A stretch of 64,000 bases of DNA, from NCBI GenBank assembly GCA_018340375.1, contig JAFFJZ010000004.1, positions 33,950,001 to 34,014,000 of the forward strand, in the 5' to 3' direction. Shown in pieces: positions 60,580 through 64,000 of the stretch. The position numbers and the translations under genes are program-made. The notes beneath the pieces were generated by a model. The model searched no databases and had not been told where the DNA came from. It saw only the letters and a program-made list of their open reading frames with translations. Source of the stretch: Gonatopus flavifemur (Eukaryota > Arthropoda > Insecta > Hymenoptera > Dryinidae). The number at the start of each line of letters is the position of its first letter. The first letter of the stretch is position 1.

Positions 60580-60703
60580 CCCGAACAGCACAGAACGTCT
60601 CAGTAATATCTCAGAATGTTATATTGCTGCAATGTTACGATATCTCAGTAATGTCGTAACGATATTCTGAAATATTCTGGAGAGATTGGTGCTGTGTGAG
60701 TGG
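60580..60703. mobile_element. Short element with ACAGCAC ends
   Basis: CCCGAACAGCACAGAACG at left and (reverse complement) CCACTCACACAGCACC at right share ACAGCAC. The interior repeats ATCTCAGTAATG, ATATTCTGA and TGTTACGATA words. Same style as the CCCA-ended elements. Confidence 0.4.
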
Positions 60704-60779
60704 CAAAAAGGATATGCTTCCTTTGAGTGCTCATCTCCCTAGTGAAAATCGAGGATAGAAATGGATAGAAAAATTTGTA

Positions 60780-61015
60780 TTCGCTTCTATCCATTTTCAA
60801 CGTCATTTTCTGCACCGCTTTTTGACATTGACCTGAATAGGAATCTGGTTTGTCCATTTTAATCCACAAAAATGGATTAGGAAAAGGAAAAATCCGACAC
60901 GAAATTGGATGAACTTAGTATTCATTTCTATCCACTTTCAATGTCATTTTCTGCACCATTTTTTGATATTCACAAGGATAAGTATTTGCTCCATCCATTT
61001 CAATGCATGAAAAGT
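60780..61015. repeat. Direct repeat, unit about 142 bp, two copies
   Basis: TTCTATCCATTTTCAACGTC-ATTTTCTGCACC at about 60785 recurs at about 60926 with few changes, followed in both by TTTTTGAYATT and TCCATTTYAAT. It introduces the longer array to the right. Confidence 0.7.
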
Positions 61016-61229
61016 AGAAAACAAATTAATTTTGGTGCCTGATGATGGTCTATTGGCGAGAAATGTGGAAGTTTCAAACACTGAAAATCTACCGTGCGTG
61101 GTATCTTTCATTTACCTATTTTCCACCGTAACTGACCGACCAACCGACCACCCATCCGAATATCAAACCTGCCTACTTAACGCTTAACCTATTCTATCAA
61201 CTACCTAACGCTTAACCTACGCTGCTGTA

Positions 61230-62335
61230 CAAGAGTACATGTTATGGCCTGGATAAAGTGCGTCTATAATCACCATGCTTCTTTAGTGGAAATCGAAAAA
61301 GGAATGAATTGGATTTCTATCAACTTAAAACCATACGAATCTACTTCTGTGACGTTTATTCCAAGACGAATGAAAATCATATCCAAATCAAGCCAAATTT
61401 GATCCTAATATAATTGTATTCCTGAAAATGCAATCCATTTGAATCTTTAATCCTTCCGAATACTGAATTGAGTATATCATTTTTGATCCATGTATTGAAT
61501 TTTCAAGTCGTCATCATTCTATTCATTTTCATACTGATTGCGGTATAGACATTGAATCCGGTCTAATTATTTTTCATTTCCTATCCATTTCCATCTGAAA
61601 TTCGAAATACGTTCCTTTTTCAATCGGATTCCTTAAAACCGACGATCTGTATGGATTCCAAGTGAAGAGAAAATCCTATCCAATTCAATCCAAATTTCAT
61701 TTCAATGTAACTTTGTTCATGAAGGTGTAGCAAAATTTAATACATTTTTATCCATTTGAATCTTTATCCTCCTTAATCCAAAATTCGGTATATAATTTTT
61801 GATCTACACTGAGAGAAGTGGAATGTAATGATTACCATGTACAAATAGTAATTGGGGGACAACTTCGCGAATTTGGTTTCGGATACTATAGAGAATCGTA
61901 GCAATGTTCATGCACATGGGAATGGTTACCATTTACATGAAAATGGATACCAAATAACCTGATTCTGTCATTCAACTACTATTGTCGCATGGTAATGGTT
62001 ACAGTTCACTTTTCTCAGTGTATGTAATGAATTTTCAAGCCTTAATTATTCAATCCATTTCTATACTGATTACGGTATAGACATTGAATCCGTTTCAATC
62101 ATTTTTTATTTCCTATCCATTTTAATCATAGATTCGGAATACGATTGTTTTTCAATCGAATTCCTGAAAACCGATAATCTGTATGGATTCCAAGTGCAGA
62201 AAAAGCTTATCCAATTCAATCCAAATTTCATTTCCAATACAAGTGTATTGTTGAAAATTCAATGGAATTTGATTTATTTGTATGTATTTGAATCTTCAAT
62301 TCTTTCTCATCCTGAATTCTGTATACAATGGAATC
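61230..62335. repeat. Three tandem units of about 315 bp, third split by a MITE
   Basis: Each unit contains TATGGATTCCAAGTG, then TATCCAATTCAATCCAAATT, CCATTTGAATCTTTA and ATTTTTGATC. Units run roughly 61230-61480 (partial), 61481-61795 and 61796-62335, the last enlarged by the 61805-62022 MITE. The array stops abruptly at GGAATCAGGGCCGGCGCC. Non-coding. Confidence 0.75.
61805..62022. mobile_element. TA-flanked MITE with documented empty site
   Basis: The left end TACACTGAGAGAAGTGGAAT pairs with the right end (reverse complement TACACTGAGAAAAGTGAACT), both continuing to ATTACCATG. TA flanks both sides. The neighbouring tandem unit (61484-61505, TTTTTGATCCATGTATTGAA) shows the site without it (here TTTTTGATC-TA-TGTAATGAA). 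Confidence 0.9.
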
Positions 62336-63587
62336 AGGGCCGGCGCCAGGGAATCCGCCGCCCCTGCATCGGGGAGTACTTGACCGACCAAAAAAAAGGT
62401 CCCTATCTCATCAACAATGTCGAATCCCATTTTCATCTGCAGTAACAGAGAAAAAAGAAGGATACTCGAGTCACGAGTTTTTTGATGAAGTACAATTTGA
62501 ATACCAACGAAAAAATAGACAGAACGAAAGTAATCGTGATATAAGAAAATGCTCGTAGTTTTCTTAAGAATATCAAAATTTGGAATTCACTTGTTAACTT
62601 TCCCCTCATGTGGCGGATGATCGCTTTGAAATAATGATTATAATTCTTGTGAAATTTAATTTTGACACTTCGTGTAATTTTCAGTCGGTGCTCATTGGAA
62701 ATAATAAGGATGAAGACAATGAATTTCCCAGCCACCCAAAGCATTTTTTTTCGATAACTCGATGGGAATTGTCTCAAAATTTTTTTGAACTAATCAATTC
62801 ATAAGAAGTTCTAAAAACGTTCTGTTTTGACCCTTAAACGGTAACACCTCTCAAAATCACATCAACCGTAAACCCCGGTCTAACAGTATGTGAGACCGAT
62901 ATTACTGTTTGAAGGTTAGAAGTTCGTAAATTGCTCTACTAAATATTTCTATTCTGAGGCTCGAAGCAGAATACATTTCACTGTTTAGTTACTGACATAT
63001 TTATAGCTATATTTGAAATATATCATAGAAAAACATAAACCACACAATACCACAGTTCAGAAAGAGTTTTTAATGCATTTATTTTCAATTCTCATAGTTC
63101 CAAATTGATTCATTATGAACTCTTTCTCAACTGAAGTGTTGTGTGGGATATCATGTTGAATGCAACTTCAAATATCCCGCAAACTAAGTGATAAAATGTT
63201 TTCTGCTTTGAAGCTCAAACTGGAATAAGTTGAAAAAACATTGATGGAGTTTTGAAATTTTTCTACTGAAATCCTAACCATAGGCCTAACTTGAACTGAA
63301 CCATTATATAACATACAACACACGTCAATGAGAATTGCCTACAATGAAGATCCAAGCGAGAATAATCATGCAAATGCCCCCTTGTAATTTGTATTATGGA
63401 AAGAATTTTTAATAGAAAAATATTTTCTCCCATTTTATTCCAAATCACGTTTTATTGAGCCAGGGTGTCCAGCGGTTATGGAATTATAACGGAATGGGTC
63501 AATTACGTGGTTTGTTTGAAAAGAAGAACCAATAAGACAAACGACAAAATTCCAGATTCAAATACCCTGATTGAACTAATAAAAGGG

Positions 63588-63732
63588 CAGGGATGAGCAC
63601 ATTTGTACTCCGGGAATACTTTTACTGGGAGTACTTTCTTTTCTTGTGTAGAATGTCTTTATGCCTTCATATGAGGTAAAAAAAAGTACTCCCAGTAAAA
63701 GTATTCCGGGAGTACGAAAGTGTCCATCCCTG
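63588..63732. mobile_element. hAT-like MITE with perfect 8-bp duplication
   Basis: The ends are CAGGGATGAGCAC and, reverse complemented, CAGGGATGGACAC. The arms mirror each other (GTACTCCGGGAATACTTTTA) around a short loop. TAAAAGGG lies at 63580-63587 and 63733-63740 exactly. The CAGGGATG start links it to 6748-7862. Confidence 0.9.
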
Positions 63733-64000
63733 TAAAAGGGTTGAACTTTCCTTGCTTCTCCCTATGAATAATCATCATCATCATGAAGTAATCAGTGTCA
63801 TAACTGGTTTGATGAAATCCTCCAGTCTTGTCTATTACCCGCCAAACATTTAATTTCTACATATCTACGACAGCTCTTGTCTTGTATAATTTATTTCATA
63901 TAACTTAATCTAAGTCTACCTTCACAAGTTTTCCCATTCATTTCCCTTTCCAATATTGTTTCCAATAAACTATCATGTCGTAATGTATGTCCTATCAAAT

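Overview
The window looks like nuclear DNA of an insect, and a hymenopteran is my best guess. The sequence is AT-rich, with scattered GC/CpG-richer islands, long stretches without genes, one spliced conserved gene exon, and very many small DNA-transposon relics. The species call is inference; the eukaryotic nature is plain from the splice signals and transposon types.

One cellular gene is clear. A minus-strand exon (15018-16479, coding 15018-16244) encodes 409 residues of a nucleolar protein 4 (NOL4/NOL4L) family protein: a long Ser/Asn-rich amino-terminal part followed by the conserved YGD-K-T-K-K-Y / KFRFWVKSKGF domain. It has a splice acceptor upstream and a phase-0 donor downstream, so the rest of the gene lies to the left, at lower coordinates, probably beyond the window. 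I could not find the next exon. GC-richer islands at about 3.7-4.2, 5.0-5.3, 11.2-11.5, 13.7-14.8, 18.1-18.8, 28.8-29.0, 32.2-34.0, 44.2-44.7, 50.6-50.9 and 58.5-58.8 kb look like promoters or regulatory DNA. Three contain good TATA boxes on the plus strand. A GC-rich block at 53.27-53.42 kb has good splice borders and may be an isolated exon.

Most of the rest is mobile or repeated DNA. The best preserved is a mariner (48060-49570) with near-perfect terminal repeats, TA target duplications and a D,D34D transposase broken only by a 214-bp MITE and one missing base. It sits inside an older element (47364-49828) of a family with TA flanks and hairpin ends, seen in at least three other places. 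There are hAT-like elements with 8-bp duplications (42150, 63588, probably 6748), piggyBac-like MITEs with TTAA-type flanks (1468, 20830), and MITEs flanked by TA, TG or CA.

The most unusual pattern is a set of elements whose interiors are built almost entirely from one short, often palindromic motif repeated loosely every 10-30 bp. The motif differs from element to element (AGATCT, GAACGTTC, CAAGCTTGG, ATCAGTGA, ATTCATTATGAAT and others). Several share related ends of the form CCCAAGCAACAC. I do not recognise this as a described class.

Regions not listed below, notably about 8.7-11.1, 25.2-26.9, 27.2-28.7, 29.0-31.4, 45.0-47.2 and 58.8-60.5 kb, are AT-rich and hold no gene I can support.
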